In this document: positions 31,047 through 38,672 of the stretch, piece by piece
Numbering within the stretch: the stretch's first letter is position 1
Layout of the letters: every line of letters begins with the position of its first letter
Assembly (NCBI GenBank): GCA_012517375.1
Contig: JAAYVC010000089.1
Location: 1 to 38,672 of the forward strand
Reading direction: 5' to 3'
Source: a bacterium
Lineage (GTDB): Bacteria; Hydrothermota; Tepidihabitantia; B3-TA06
Length of the DNA stretch: 38,672 nt
Program-made: the position numbers and the translations under genes
The notes under the pieces: generated by a model
What the model saw: only the letters and a program-made list of their open reading frames with translations
What the model was told of the DNA's origin: nothing
Databases searched by the model: none

Positions 31047-33349
31047 ACGGCAAGCCTCAAAACTGTTACCCCGTCGCCGCCCTCAAACGGTTCACCCACA
31101 CGGAAGGAGCTTACCCTGCGGTCGGTTCTGGCAAACTCCATAACCAGATTTCTCAAAACGCCGGTTCCCTTGCCGTGGACGATGTATACCTCCTGTACCC
31201 CTAAGGAAAGCGCCTCCGTGACATAGAAAGACAATCTTTCATAAGCCTCTTCCGCATACATACCCCTTAACGATAGTCTTGTATCGAACGGAACCTCGTC
31301 TTTGACTTGCACAAAACTCTTGGCAGGACTGCTTTCAGATAGAGGTTCAAGATCAGACAAGGGAAGCGATATCTTGAGCGTCCCGAATTCGACAAGAACT
31401 TCGCCAGAGCGGTCGTGGATATCTACGACCGTACCTTCCTTGCGAATTTTTTTAGAACGTACTCTCATTCCCGCTTCGATATTAGCCTGACTTGATAGAA
31501 GATGCTTCTCTTTTTCAGAAGCTTTTAGCCCATCTTCCTGTTCCTTGAGAAGCCGTTTTGCGCTTAGAACGCTTTCACGAGATGCACCGGACTCTCTTAT
31601 GGATTTCACAAGATTCTCTATATCGCGCCTTGCCTCGCTGAGCTGTCTTTTTTTCTCATTGATAAGCTCGGTATCGAATTTTTTCTGGCGTTCATCCAGT
31701 TCCGCTTCCCTGGCCCTGTATTTTTCTTCCTGTTCTTTGAGGTAGAGATATTCCTGCTCAAGCTTCATCCTGAGTTCTTCCGCTATAAGCCGTTCTTCGG
31801 ACAATCTTCTGATAAGGTTCGACATCTCAACCAGCTCAGGCCGAAGATACTGTCTGGCCTTCGACGTTACTTCCTTGGGAAACCCTACATCATCGGCTAT
31901 GGAGAGCGCGTTGGATGTGCCCGGAATCCCCATAATCAAACGGTAGGTTGGATGACCGACGAACTCCATTCCTGCGTTCTGCATGCCATGATGCTGTTCA
32001 ACAAAGTACTTCAGTGATTCGAGATGGGTCGTGGCAATGACTGTCGCACCTTTCTCGTAAAGAGCGGAAAGAACAGCCATGCCCAAGGCTCCCCCCTCCT
32101 CGGGAGATGTCGAGGAACCAAGCTCATCCAGGAGTACAAGGGAGGTTTCGTCTGCATCCTCGAGAATTCTCTTAAGATTGGCTAAATGAGCGGTAAAACT
32201 CGAAAGGTTGTCGTCTATCGACTGCTCGTCTCCTATGTCTATGAATATTTTTTTAAAGAAAGGAATTCTCGTGTCCGCAGATGCAGGAAGATGCAAGCCG
32301 CAAAGGGAAAGTAGAGAAAGAATCCCGATAGATTTGAGCACTACGGATTTGCCTCCGGCGTTAGGGCCTGAGATGAGCAATATCTTCGTATCAGGCGACA
32401 ACTTGAGATATAGAGGCACAACCTTGCGTTTCAGTTCAAGAAGCGGATGTCTTGCGTTTAAGATATCGAGGAATTCTGCATCGGGATCAACCCTTGATGC
32501 ACTGAACCGCGAAGCCCACTGTGCGCGTCCAAAGATGAAGTCCAGGTCTTCTACTGCTTTGAGTGAGCGCTGAATTATATGCACGTTTTCGCGAACGGCG
32601 CCAGCAAGCTCAAGAAGAATCCTTTCCGTCTCCTCACGCTCCTCTTCCTTAAGGCTTCTTAGCCTGTTATTCCCCGTAACGCTTTCGAAAGGTTCAATAA
32701 AAACAGTAGCTCCTCCTGATGAAGTTGCATGAACGATACCCTGGAGTTCATCTCCTCTTTCCCTGCGCACGGCAAGAACCAGTCTGCCTTCACGAAAATG
32801 TATTGCAGATTCCTGAAATATCTCCGGTCTCGAAGAAATCATGCTTTCCAAACCACGCATTACAACCCTGCGTTCTGAAGCCATCGAACGCCTTAGCTCC
32901 GCGAGTCGCGGAGAACAGGATTCTTTGACGCCGTCTTCATCAACTGTCTCGACTATGCGTGCTCGAAGTCCCTCAATGGACTTGACTCCTGAACCTGCCT
33001 GTTTGATAAGTGGATACTCCTCATCGCTTGCTGATGAAATCCTTCTTTCTATCGTCGAAAAACCTTCAAGAATCGTTGACAGTTTAAGAAACTCCTTCGG
33101 AGCGAGATATCGCTCCTTCTCCAGTGACTCAATCAAAGCATCTGTACCAGCGCAAACACTGAAAGGCAAACTCTGCTTAAAACACAGAGCTTCCTCTGTT
33201 TCGCTGAAACGAACAATCGCTTCCCGAGGATTCTCGCACGGAGCAAGCGACATTGCCTTTCTTTTTGCACCAGGCGTCGCACACGCCTCGGCAATCATTC
33301 CGCGAATACGCGTAAAATCGAGACGATCAAACGTCTCTTCCGGAATCAC
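31043..33349 (-). CDS. mutS2: MutS2 protein
   Basis: 768 aa, usual size. Core and clamp region, ATPase domain with Walker A GPNAGGKSVVLK and ETSLVLLDELGSSTSPEEG, a long coiled coil (about 510-620), a KOW-like linker, and a C-terminal Smr domain (LSLRGMYAEEAYERL...VYIVHGKGTGVLR). The Smr LDLRG motif reads LSLRG. MutS2 is known to act on branched DNA and recombination, and more recently on collided ribosomes. The GTG start is 1 nt after the rpsU stop. Its placement between rpsU and dnaG is not the classical arrangement. Confidence 0.95.
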   Translation of the reverse strand: MIPEETFDRLDFTRIRGMIAEACATPGAKRKAMSLAPCENPREAIVRFSETEEALCFKQSLPFSVCAGTDALIESLEKERYLAPKEFLKLSTILEGFSTIERRISSASDEEYPLIKQAGSGVKSIEGLRARIVETVDEDGVKESCSPRLAELRRSMASERRVVMRGLESMISSRPEIFQESAIHFREGRLVLAVRRERGDELQGIVHATSSGGATVFIEPFESVTGNNRLRSLKEEEREETERILLELAGAVRENVHIIQRSLKAVEDLDFIFGRAQWASRFSASRVDPDAEFLDILNARHPLLELKRKVVPLYLKLSPDTKILLISGPNAGGKSVVLKSIGILSLLSLCGLHLPASADTRIPFFKKIFIDIGDEQSIDDNLSSFTAHLANLKRILEDADETSLVLLDELGSSTSPEEGGALGMAVLSALYEKGATVIATTHLESLKYFVEQHHGMQNAGMEFVGHPTYRLIMGIPGTSNALSIADDVGFPKEVTSKARQYLRPELVEMSNLIRRLSEERLIAEELRMKLEQEYLYLKEQEEKYRAREAELDERQKKFDTELINEKKRQLSEARRDIENLVKSIRESGASRESVLSAKRLLKEQEDGLKASEKEKHLLSSQANIEAGMRVRSKKIRKEGTVVDIHDRSGEVLVEFGTLKISLPLSDLEPLSESSPAKSFVQVKDEVPFDTRLSLRGMYAEEAYERLSFYVTEALSLGVQEVYIVHGKGTGVLRNLVMEFARTDRRVSSFRVGEPFEGGDGVTVLRLAV

Positions 33350-33350
33350 G

Positions 33351-33551
33351 TCAGTACTGAGTATCCTTCTGGCGCTTGCGCCAAGTCTTGCGCCGCGCCT
33401 CTATAAGCTTGCGTTTGCGCTTCTCGCTTGGTTTTTCGTAAAACTCATGACGCTTGTAGTCACGCAATATGCCTGCTTTTTCGCAGGCTCTGCGAAAACG
33501 ACGCATAAAGCTTTCGTAAGATTCACCTTCGCGCACATTTATAGTTGCCAA
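33351..33551 (-). CDS. rpsU: Ribosomal protein bS21
   Basis: 66 aa, basic, with the family pattern REGESYESFMRRFRRACEKAGILRDYKRHEFYEKPSEKRKRK. Small-subunit protein near the anti-Shine-Dalgarno of 16S rRNA. Start is TTG, compensated by an extended AAGGAGGTG site just upstream, the strongest ribosome site in the window. Lies between rsmE and mutS2. Confidence 0.96.
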   Translation of the reverse strand: MATINVREGESYESFMRRFRRACEKAGILRDYKRHEFYEKPSEKRKRKLIEARRKTWRKRQKDTQY

Positions 33552-33601
33552 TCAGTTCACCTCCTTTCTTGAGGCGTTAATAATTTAATAATATCGACCA
33601 G

Positions 33602-34327
33602 TTAAACATCGTAAAGATTATAGACGTTTGCCAGTGCCGCAATTGCGGCAGTTTCGGATCTCAATCGTCTGAGCCCCAGGGAGAAAATCTTTGCGCCCGC
33701 TACGGTAAGACTCTCTATCTCGTCTGGCGCAAACCCGCCCTCGGGACCGATGATGAGTGCAATTCTTCTGACACGTCGGTTTGTCAATCTTTCACGAAGT
33801 TGGTGCCGGGCTTCTTCCCAAGCCACTAAAGCATGGTCATAATTAGGTATTGTAGCGATAAATTCCTTCAGGTCAAGTAAAGGCATTACACGAGGAGCGA
33901 CAGACCGCAGAGACTGCTTCATCGCAGAAATGATAATTCTCTCAAAGCGGTCGAACTTCTTCATCCCTTCTTCCCATTCGGGCACCGTTCTCGCCGTCGA
34001 AAGCGGCTGGAAGGAAGTAACACCCATTTCGGTACCCTTTTCAAAAATCTGTTCTATTCGCGGGGCCTTCACGATACCGAAGGCTAGCGTTACCTCGAGT
34101 AGTGATTCGACAGGCTTGCGTTTTGTAGAGATTATCTGACCTTCTATCATATTTTCAGAAGCGGAATTTATAAGTATGAGATATTCCGAGCCTTCGCCGT
34201 CTGTAACATAGATTCTTTCGCCGCTGCGATGACGTTTTACCTTGAATATGTGATGAGCTTCTTCTCCTTGTATTGTTATTCTTCCGCCGGAAACGGTTTT
34301 AATGGGCGAGTAAAAAAGGTCCTTCAT
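33602..34327 (-). CDS. rsmE: 16S rRNA (uracil(1498)-N3)-methyltransferase RsmE
   Basis: 241 aa. N-terminal PUA-like part ([25 protein letters not shown]) and a C-terminal SPOUT domain with [15 protein letters not shown] and [16 protein letters not shown], which form the SAM-binding trefoil knot. Methylates U1498 of 16S rRNA. Overlaps the dnaJ stop by 4 nt; the dnaJ-rsmE neighbourhood is known from Firmicutes heat-shock operons (there with prmA between). Confidence 0.95.
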   Translation of the reverse strand: MKDLFYSPIKTVSGGRITIQGEEAHHIFKVKRHRSGERIYVTDGEGSEYLILINSASENMIEGQIISTKRKPVESLLEVTLAFGIVKAPRIEQIFEKGTEMGVTSFQPLSTARTVPEWEEGMKKFDRFERIIISAMKQSLRSVAPRVMPLLDLKEFIATIPNYDHALVAWEEARHQLRERLTNRRVRRIALIIGPEGGFAPDEIESLTVAGAKIFSLGLRRLRSETAAIAALANVYNLYDV

Positions 34328-35451
34328 AGTTTCGGCCTTGCAGGTGGAGGAATCTTGTAATCATCCTTAAGAAGTTCTTCAAGAGCTCTTTTTTGTGAAG
34401 TCGTGAGCTTATCCGGGGTATGCACTATTAATCTTACTAGTTCGTCGCCGCTACCTCCGTCTAGGTGACCAATCCCCTGACCTCTTATCTTGTGAATGGA
34501 ACCGGACTGAGTGCCAGCCGCAATCTTTATCTTCTTTTTTCCGTTCAGGGTCGGAACCTCTATGGAACCGCCTAATGCGGCAAGAGAGAAGGATATGGGA
34601 ACGTCGACAATGATGTCGTCAGCCTGCCTTGCAAAAAGAGAATGGCGCTTCTCTTCGAACTCGACGATAAGGTCTCCCCTGCCTCCAGGTCCCCAGTGGC
34701 CTTCATTCCTAAGCCTCATGTAATTGCCGTTAGATACTCCTGCGGGTATTTTAATCTCAATCTTGCGGGGCTTCTTTAGCCTGCCCGTTCCGGAGCATGT
34801 TTTGCAGTTTTCTTTGAATATCTCACCTGTTCCTCCGCAAGCAGGACAGGTCTGTCTCTGCTGGATGCTTCCGAAAAAGGATCTGGAGACGGTTACAACA
34901 CTGCCTCTGCCCTGACAGGCAGAGCAGCTTTTCGGTTCAAAACCGCCCTTGCCGCTGCATGTATCGCAAGATTCGTACCTTGATACTTCGATTGTTTTTT
35001 TGACCCCCGAGGCAATCTCTTCAAGAGATAGCGTTATCCTTATCCTTATATCTCCACCAATCCTGCGCCTCGGATTGACGGCAGCCGACTGACCGCCGAA
35101 ACCGAAAAACCCTTCAAAAAGGTTTGAGAATAGATCGCCGAACAAGGAGTCGCCCTCGAAGTCGGTCCGATGCTGCCTGAAGAAGTCGTTCATATCAAAG
35201 CCCTGCGGACCATATCTGCGGTTAACGCCATCGTGTCCGAACTGGTCGTACAGCTTTCGCTTTTCAGGATCGGAGAGAACGTCATATGCCTCGCTTACCT
35301 CCTTGAACTTCTCGCGGCTCTCGTCCCGGTTTTCAGGATTCGCGTCCGGATGATGCTGCCGGGCAAGCTTTCGGTAGGCCTTTTTTATCTCCTCCTCGGA
35401 TGCTCCGCGAGAAACGCCGAGTACTTCGTAGTAATCCCGCTTTTCGGCCAT
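34324..35451 (-). CDS. dnaJ: Chaperone protein DnaJ
   Basis: 375 aa. J-domain with His34-Pro35-Asp36 in RQHHPDANP, Gly/Phe region, four zinc motifs ([32 protein letters not shown]) and the C-terminal substrate domain. Co-chaperone of DnaK. The ATG at 35451 gives the usual [14 protein letters not shown]-terminus; the frame is open three codons further to a TTG. Confidence 0.97.
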   Translation of the reverse strand: MAEKRDYYEVLGVSRGASEEEIKKAYRKLARQHHPDANPENRDESREKFKEVSEAYDVLSDPEKRKLYDQFGHDGVNRRYGPQGFDMNDFFRQHRTDFEGDSLFGDLFSNLFEGFFGFGGQSAAVNPRRRIGGDIRIRITLSLEEIASGVKKTIEVSRYESCDTCSGKGGFEPKSCSACQGRGSVVTVSRSFFGSIQQRQTCPACGGTGEIFKENCKTCSGTGRLKKPRKIEIKIPAGVSNGNYMRLRNEGHWGPGGRGDLIVEFEEKRHSLFARQADDIIVDVPISFSLAALGGSIEVPTLNGKKKIKIAAGTQSGSIHKIRGQGIGHLDGGSGDELVRLIVHTPDKLTTSQKRALEELLKDDYKIPPPARPKL

Positions 35452-35542
35452 CAGTCGCAACCTATATCAATAAAGAAAGGGGTGAAAGGGTCGATCTGGA
35501 TGGATGCCAGTATCATAAAGTGTTCAGCACCAGTCCCGGGTT

Positions 35543-37492
35543 TTATTGTTTACCCTCTTCTTCGTCAATCACCTTGTAATCGGGCTGTACATCCTCTTTC
35601 TCCTTTCCAGAGGATGATGAATCCGATTGACCTTGACTTGAAGGTCCTGGCCCTCCCGGCCCTCCCTGTTGCGCGCCTTTTTCCTGAGCCTTATAAAGGG
35701 CTTCTGACAGCTTATACGAAGCTTGTTGGAGTTCCTCAACGGATTTATTTATTGCGGCTGCATCCTCAGTCTTCATTGTTTCCTTGAGCGCCTTTATCTT
35801 TTCTTCGATGCTGTTTCTATCCGTTTCAGATATCTTGTCTTGAGCTTCGCGCATGGTTTTCTCTATGGAGTAGATGAAACCGTCCGCCTTGTTTCGAGCA
35901 TCAACGACTTCGCGGCGTTTGCGGTCCTCTGCGGCGTGAGCTTCGGCGTCCTTAACCATTTTCTCTTTTTCTGAATCGGAAAGACCGGAAGAAGCCGTGA
36001 TCCGAATCGACTGCTCCTTGCCAGTACCCTTATCCTTTGCTGATACGTGCAGGATGCCGTTTTCATCTATGTCAAAAGTAACCTCTATTTGTGGATCACC
36101 GCGTCTGGCTGGCGGTATGCCGTCAAGCTCGAAGCGACCGAGTGTACGGTTATCGGCCGCCATCGGTCTCTCGCCTTGAAGCACGTGAACGGTTACTGCA
36201 GGCTGGTTGTCCTCAGCGGTTGTGAAGGTTTCAGCCTTCTTGGTCGGTATGGTTGTGTTTCGGGGAATCAAGACGGTCATTACGCCGCCAAGCGTTTCGA
36301 TACCGAGAGAGAGGGGGGTAACGTCGAGAAGAAGAAGCGCTGAATCCTTCTCAGCCTGGCCTGAGGCCTGGAATGCCGCCTGTGCAGCGCCTATAGCCAC
36401 GACCTCGTCCGGGTTGATGCCTTTGTGAGGCTCCTTGCCGAAGAACTGGCGCACGCGCTCCTGAACCATAGGCATGCGAATCTGGCCGCCGACAAGTATG
36501 ACCTCGTCTATCTGCGCAGGCGTAAGCTTTGCATCCTCCAGAGCCTGCCTGACAGGGCCGAAGGATTTTTCCACAAGGTCGCCTACGAGCGATTCCAGCT
36601 TAGTCCTCGTTAACCGCATCTCGAGATGGAGGGGACCCTTATCAGGGCTGGACGCGATAAAAGGCTGGCTTATGGAAGTCTCAAGACTCGATGAGAGCTC
36701 GATTTTGGCTTTTTCTGCTGCCTCTTTTATTCTAGCTAGTGCGGAACGGTCGACTGAAAGATCGATGCCCTGTTCGTTCTTGAACTCCTGGATTATATAA
36801 TCCATTATCCGCTGGTCGAAATCATCGCCGCCCAGATGTGTGTTTCCGTTTGTAGAACGCACTTCTATCGTCTTCGCCTCGGAATCTATCTCGATTATCG
36901 AAATGTCGAATGTCCCTCCGCCGAGATCGTAAACCGCCACCTTTGCTGATTTCTGCTTATCAAGTCCGTAGGCAAGCGCCGCCGCTGTGGGTTCGTTTAT
37001 GATTCGAAGGACGTCAAGACCTGCAATCCTGCCTGCATCCTTGGTGGCCTGGCGCTGGGAGTCGTTAAAGTAGGCAGGAACCGTTATCACAGCCTGCTGA
37101 ATTGGTTCTCCAAGATATGCCTCGGCGGCTTTTTTAAGGTATTGCAGTATCATGGCCGATATCTCCGGAGGAGCCATCTTTTTCCCTTCTATTTCGACCC
37201 ATGCATCACCATTATCTGCAGGTACAACCTTGAACGGCACGCGCTGCCGCTCATCTGTCACTTCAGAATAACGTCTTCCCATGAAACGTTTTATTGAGTA
37301 AACGGTTTCTTCGGGGTGAAGGACCGCTTGCCTCTTTGCTAACACTCCAACAAGACGCTCCTTGCCGAAGGAAACAACCGAAGGTGTAGTGCGCCCGCCT
37401 TCGGGATTAGGAATTACTGATGCCTGCCCCTGCTCAACAATAGCGACGCAAGAATTCGTCGTTCCAAGATCAATTCCTATTACTTTTGGCAT
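35543..37492 (-). CDS. dnaK: Chaperone protein DnaK
   Basis: 649 aa Hsp70. [15 protein letters not shown] (residues 5-19), [36 protein letters not shown], and [13 protein letters not shown] (usual S-T at that position is Q-I), then the substrate domain and a Gly/Ser-rich C-terminus ending [19 protein letters not shown] 11 nt before the ATG. Sits between grpE and dnaJ; the 90-nt gap to dnaJ shows no clear signal. Confidence 0.97.
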   Translation of the reverse strand: MPKVIGIDLGTTNSCVAIVEQGQASVIPNPEGGRTTPSVVSFGKERLVGVLAKRQAVLHPEETVYSIKRFMGRRYSEVTDERQRVPFKVVPADNGDAWVEIEGKKMAPPEISAMILQYLKKAAEAYLGEPIQQAVITVPAYFNDSQRQATKDAGRIAGLDVLRIINEPTAAALAYGLDKQKSAKVAVYDLGGGTFDISIIEIDSEAKTIEVRSTNGNTHLGGDDFDQRIMDYIIQEFKNEQGIDLSVDRSALARIKEAAEKAKIELSSSLETSISQPFIASSPDKGPLHLEMRLTRTKLESLVGDLVEKSFGPVRQALEDAKLTPAQIDEVILVGGQIRMPMVQERVRQFFGKEPHKGINPDEVVAIGAAQAAFQASGQAEKDSALLLLDVTPLSLGIETLGGVMTVLIPRNTTIPTKKAETFTTAEDNQPAVTVHVLQGERPMAADNRTLGRFELDGIPPARRGDPQIEVTFDIDENGILHVSAKDKGTGKEQSIRITASSGLSDSEKEKMVKDAEAHAAEDRKRREVVDARNKADGFIYSIEKTMREAQDKISETDRNSIEEKIKALKETMKTEDAAAINKSVEELQQASYKLSEALYKAQEKGAQQGGPGGPGPSSQGQSDSSSSGKEKEDVQPDYKVIDEEEGKQ

Positions 37493-37498
37493 AATTAG

Positions 37499-38050
37499 TT
37501 AAACCTCCTTAAAAAGATCAGTTTCGCTGTCAGCGATACTTTCTTTAGAATCTTTTAACTTTTCTTTAATAACAATAACCTGCGCAGGCCGAAGAACCCT
37601 GTCGGCCAGCATGAATCCTTTCTTTACTTCCTCAACAACCTCACCTGGTTTCGAACCCTCTCTTTCAATAAATCCTAAAGCCTCAGCTCTAGAGGGATCA
37701 AAGGTCTGCCCCAGCATGCTGAAAGCAACCAAACCATGCTGCATAAGTATCTTTTTTAGTTGCTCGAAAATAAGCTCGACCCCGCGCCTGTAAGACTCAA
37801 ATTCTTCAGGTGAATTATGAGCAGTTTCGTGAGACAGGGCTCGTTCAAAATTATCCCACACATCAATCATATCTTTCATTATTATGGACGATGCGTAACT
37901 TCGGATCTCTTCAACTTCTCTGTTCCAGCGCTTGCGAGCGTTGTCAAAATCCGCTGCGGTTCTAAGCGCAAGCGAACGCAACTCCGCAATTTCTGTTTCC
38001 TTGGCGCGGAGTTCTTCTTTCAGCTTTGTAACGGGACCTTTACTTAACAT
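37499..38050 (-). CDS. grpE: Nucleotide exchange factor GrpE
   Basis: 183 aa from ATG 38050. N-terminal coiled coil (KLKEELRAKETEIAELRSLALRTAADFDNARKRWNREVEEIRSYA) and the C-terminal beta domain (GLVAFSMLGQTFDPSRAEAL, PGEVVEEVKKGFMLADRVLRPAQVIV). Releases ADP from DnaK. The ATG at 38062 overlaps the -10 box and cannot be on the transcript, so 38050 is chosen; there is no Shine-Dalgarno. No CIRCE element upstream and no hrcA in the window. Confidence 0.94.
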   Translation of the reverse strand: MLSKGPVTKLKEELRAKETEIAELRSLALRTAADFDNARKRWNREVEEIRSYASSIIMKDMIDVWDNFERALSHETAHNSPEEFESYRRGVELIFEQLKKILMQHGLVAFSMLGQTFDPSRAEALGFIEREGSKPGEVVEEVKKGFMLADRVLRPAQVIVIKEKLKDSKESIADSETDLFKEV

Positions 38051-38060
38051 CTGATGACAC

Positions 38061-38088
38061 ATTATAAATAGAAAGCGGGCTTCGTCAA
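38061..38088 (-). promoter_or_regulatory. Predicted promoter of grpE-dnaK-dnaJ and downstream genes
   Basis: On the minus strand TTGACG (38088-38083), 16-bp spacer, TATAAT (38066-38061). The grpE ATG is 10 nt past the -10 box, leaving at most a few nucleotides of leader. Confidence 0.75.
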
Positions 38089-38134
38089 GTTCTCGCTATG
38101 TGGATAAATTTCTAAGTTAATCTCTCAAGAGGGG

Positions 38135-38162
38135 TTGACAAATTCAAAAAAATCTTTACAAT
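38135..38162 (+). promoter_or_regulatory. Predicted promoter of the lipoprotein at 38194
   Basis: TTGACA (38135-38140), 16-bp spacer, TACAAT (38157-38162). Divergent from the grpE promoter. Confidence 0.75.
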
Positions 38163-38193
38163 TTTAATCATGAATAATGAACAAGGAGGTCGC

Positions 38194-38672
38194 ATGAAGA
38201 AACGTTTATTCGTTTCTATGGCTTTGGTTGCGTTGATATTAGTAACATTAACCGGTTGTGGTAACTATCCTCCAGTAATATCTGGAGTTGCAGCGACGCC
38301 TAACCCTGTTGAACCTGGCAGCATTACGATTATTACTGCCACAGTTGAAGATCAGGACAAGGATCCGCTAACCTACGAGTGGACAATTGGCGACTCGGTT
38401 TATACCGCTCAGTCGTTCAATTGGAAAGCTCCTTCCACTGAGGCTGACTACAACTTCTATCTCGAAGTATCAGATGGCAGAGGCGGAGTCGCATACGATA
38501 CACTTGTTGTTAAAGTCGTTTTCGCAGGCATTAAAGCGGTAAAGATGCTTGAACCTAAGGATATCGGAACTCGAAAAGCCACTATAATGTGGACAAGCGC
38601 CGAGCAATCCTGGATGGGATACCGCGTCTATCGTTCCAAAGTAAGCGGAACGCTTGGAGATCCCATAGTATC
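38194..38672 (+). CDS. PKD-like lipoprotein (partial, C-terminus outside window)
   Basis: Runs off the right edge after 159 codons. Signal and lipobox (ILVTLTGCGN, Cys near residue 22), then a PKD/Ig-like domain (VAATPNPVEPGSITIITATVEDQDKDPLTYEWTIGDS...VSDGRGGVAYDTLVVKV), then the start of what looks like a fibronectin-III-type segment (TRKATIMWTSAEQSWMGYRVYRS). Surface or periplasmic adhesion-type module; ligand unknown. AAGGAGG 4-5 nt before the ATG. Confidence 0.85.
   Translation, partial: MKKRLFVSMALVALILVTLTGCGNYPPVISGVAATPNPVEPGSITIITATVEDQDKDPLTYEWTIGDSVYTAQSFNWKAPSTEADYNFYLEVSDGRGGVAYDTLVVKVVFAGIKAVKMLEPKDIGTRKATIMWTSAEQSWMGYRVYRSKVSGTLGDPIV

Noticed and set aside
33635-33650. 16-bp palindrome TGCCGCAATTGCGGCA
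   Set aside because: It encodes alanine/isoleucine codons within rsmE and has no flanking signal; likely coincidental.
38051-38193. CIRCE/HrcA operator before grpE
   Set aside because: No TTAGCACTC-N9-GAGTGCTAA or close variant is visible.
1-38672. tRNA or rRNA genes
   Set aside because: I saw no cloverleaf with GGTTCRA-type arm or rRNA signature in any intergenic stretch; a tRNA scan would settle it.

Overview
The window reads as the chromosome of an uncultivated, probably anaerobic, Gram-negative-type bacterium. Evidence for two membranes includes a PorV/PorQ-like barrel, a LolA-like carrier, several lipobox proteins and an extracellular protein with a FlgD-like C-terminal module. The gene set and the repeat-rich intergenic DNA resemble uncultivated FCB-related or WOR-3/TA06-type candidate lineages. 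This placement is inferred from gene content only; there is no rRNA gene here.

Layout. (1) 1-3000, minus strand: pdxJ-secD-secF, with secF running off the left edge. (2) 3000-3480 and 4885-5316: dense repeat islands with hairpins, two arrays of an 11-nt unit and palindromic elements. They flank a membrane protein gene that appears frameshifted. (3) 5320-10890: a long NfeD protease, tandem SDR oxidoreductases, a small membrane protein, a secreted C45/Ntn-like hydrolase and a truncated copy of the small membrane protein with its promoter. (4) 10891-14055: hgcA and hgcB, the mercury methylation pair, followed by an APH-fold kinase and a SAM methyltransferase. (5) 14099-16895: three consecutive exported proteins of unknown function. 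(6) 17045-22096: a DUF2087-TetR fusion regulator with three operators, followed by an ABC transporter (ATPase plus two FtsX-type permeases) and a LolA-like protein, ending at a hairpin. (7) 22252-27508: an extracellular protein, then (minus strand) a barrel-sandwich/KOW protein, a PorV-like protein, accA and a DUF4388 protein. (8) 27703-38088, minus strand: grpE-dnaK-dnaJ-rsmE-rpsU-mutS2-dnaG-rpoD, which joins the heat-shock and macromolecular-synthesis gene sets in one run. A divergent PKD-like lipoprotein begins at the right edge.

Two genome-wide habits show up. Promoter-like sequences nearly all have a 16-bp spacer between TTGACA-like and TATAAT-like boxes. Several transcription units (pdxJ, the 3503 gene, the 9247 gene, hgcA, grpE) have the -10 box only 5-10 nt before the ATG and no Shine-Dalgarno sequence, so leaderless mRNAs are predicted. 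Other units have strong AGGAGG sites and normal leaders.

The strongest biological result is the hgcAB pair. The least explained structure is the repeat island at 3018-3460.
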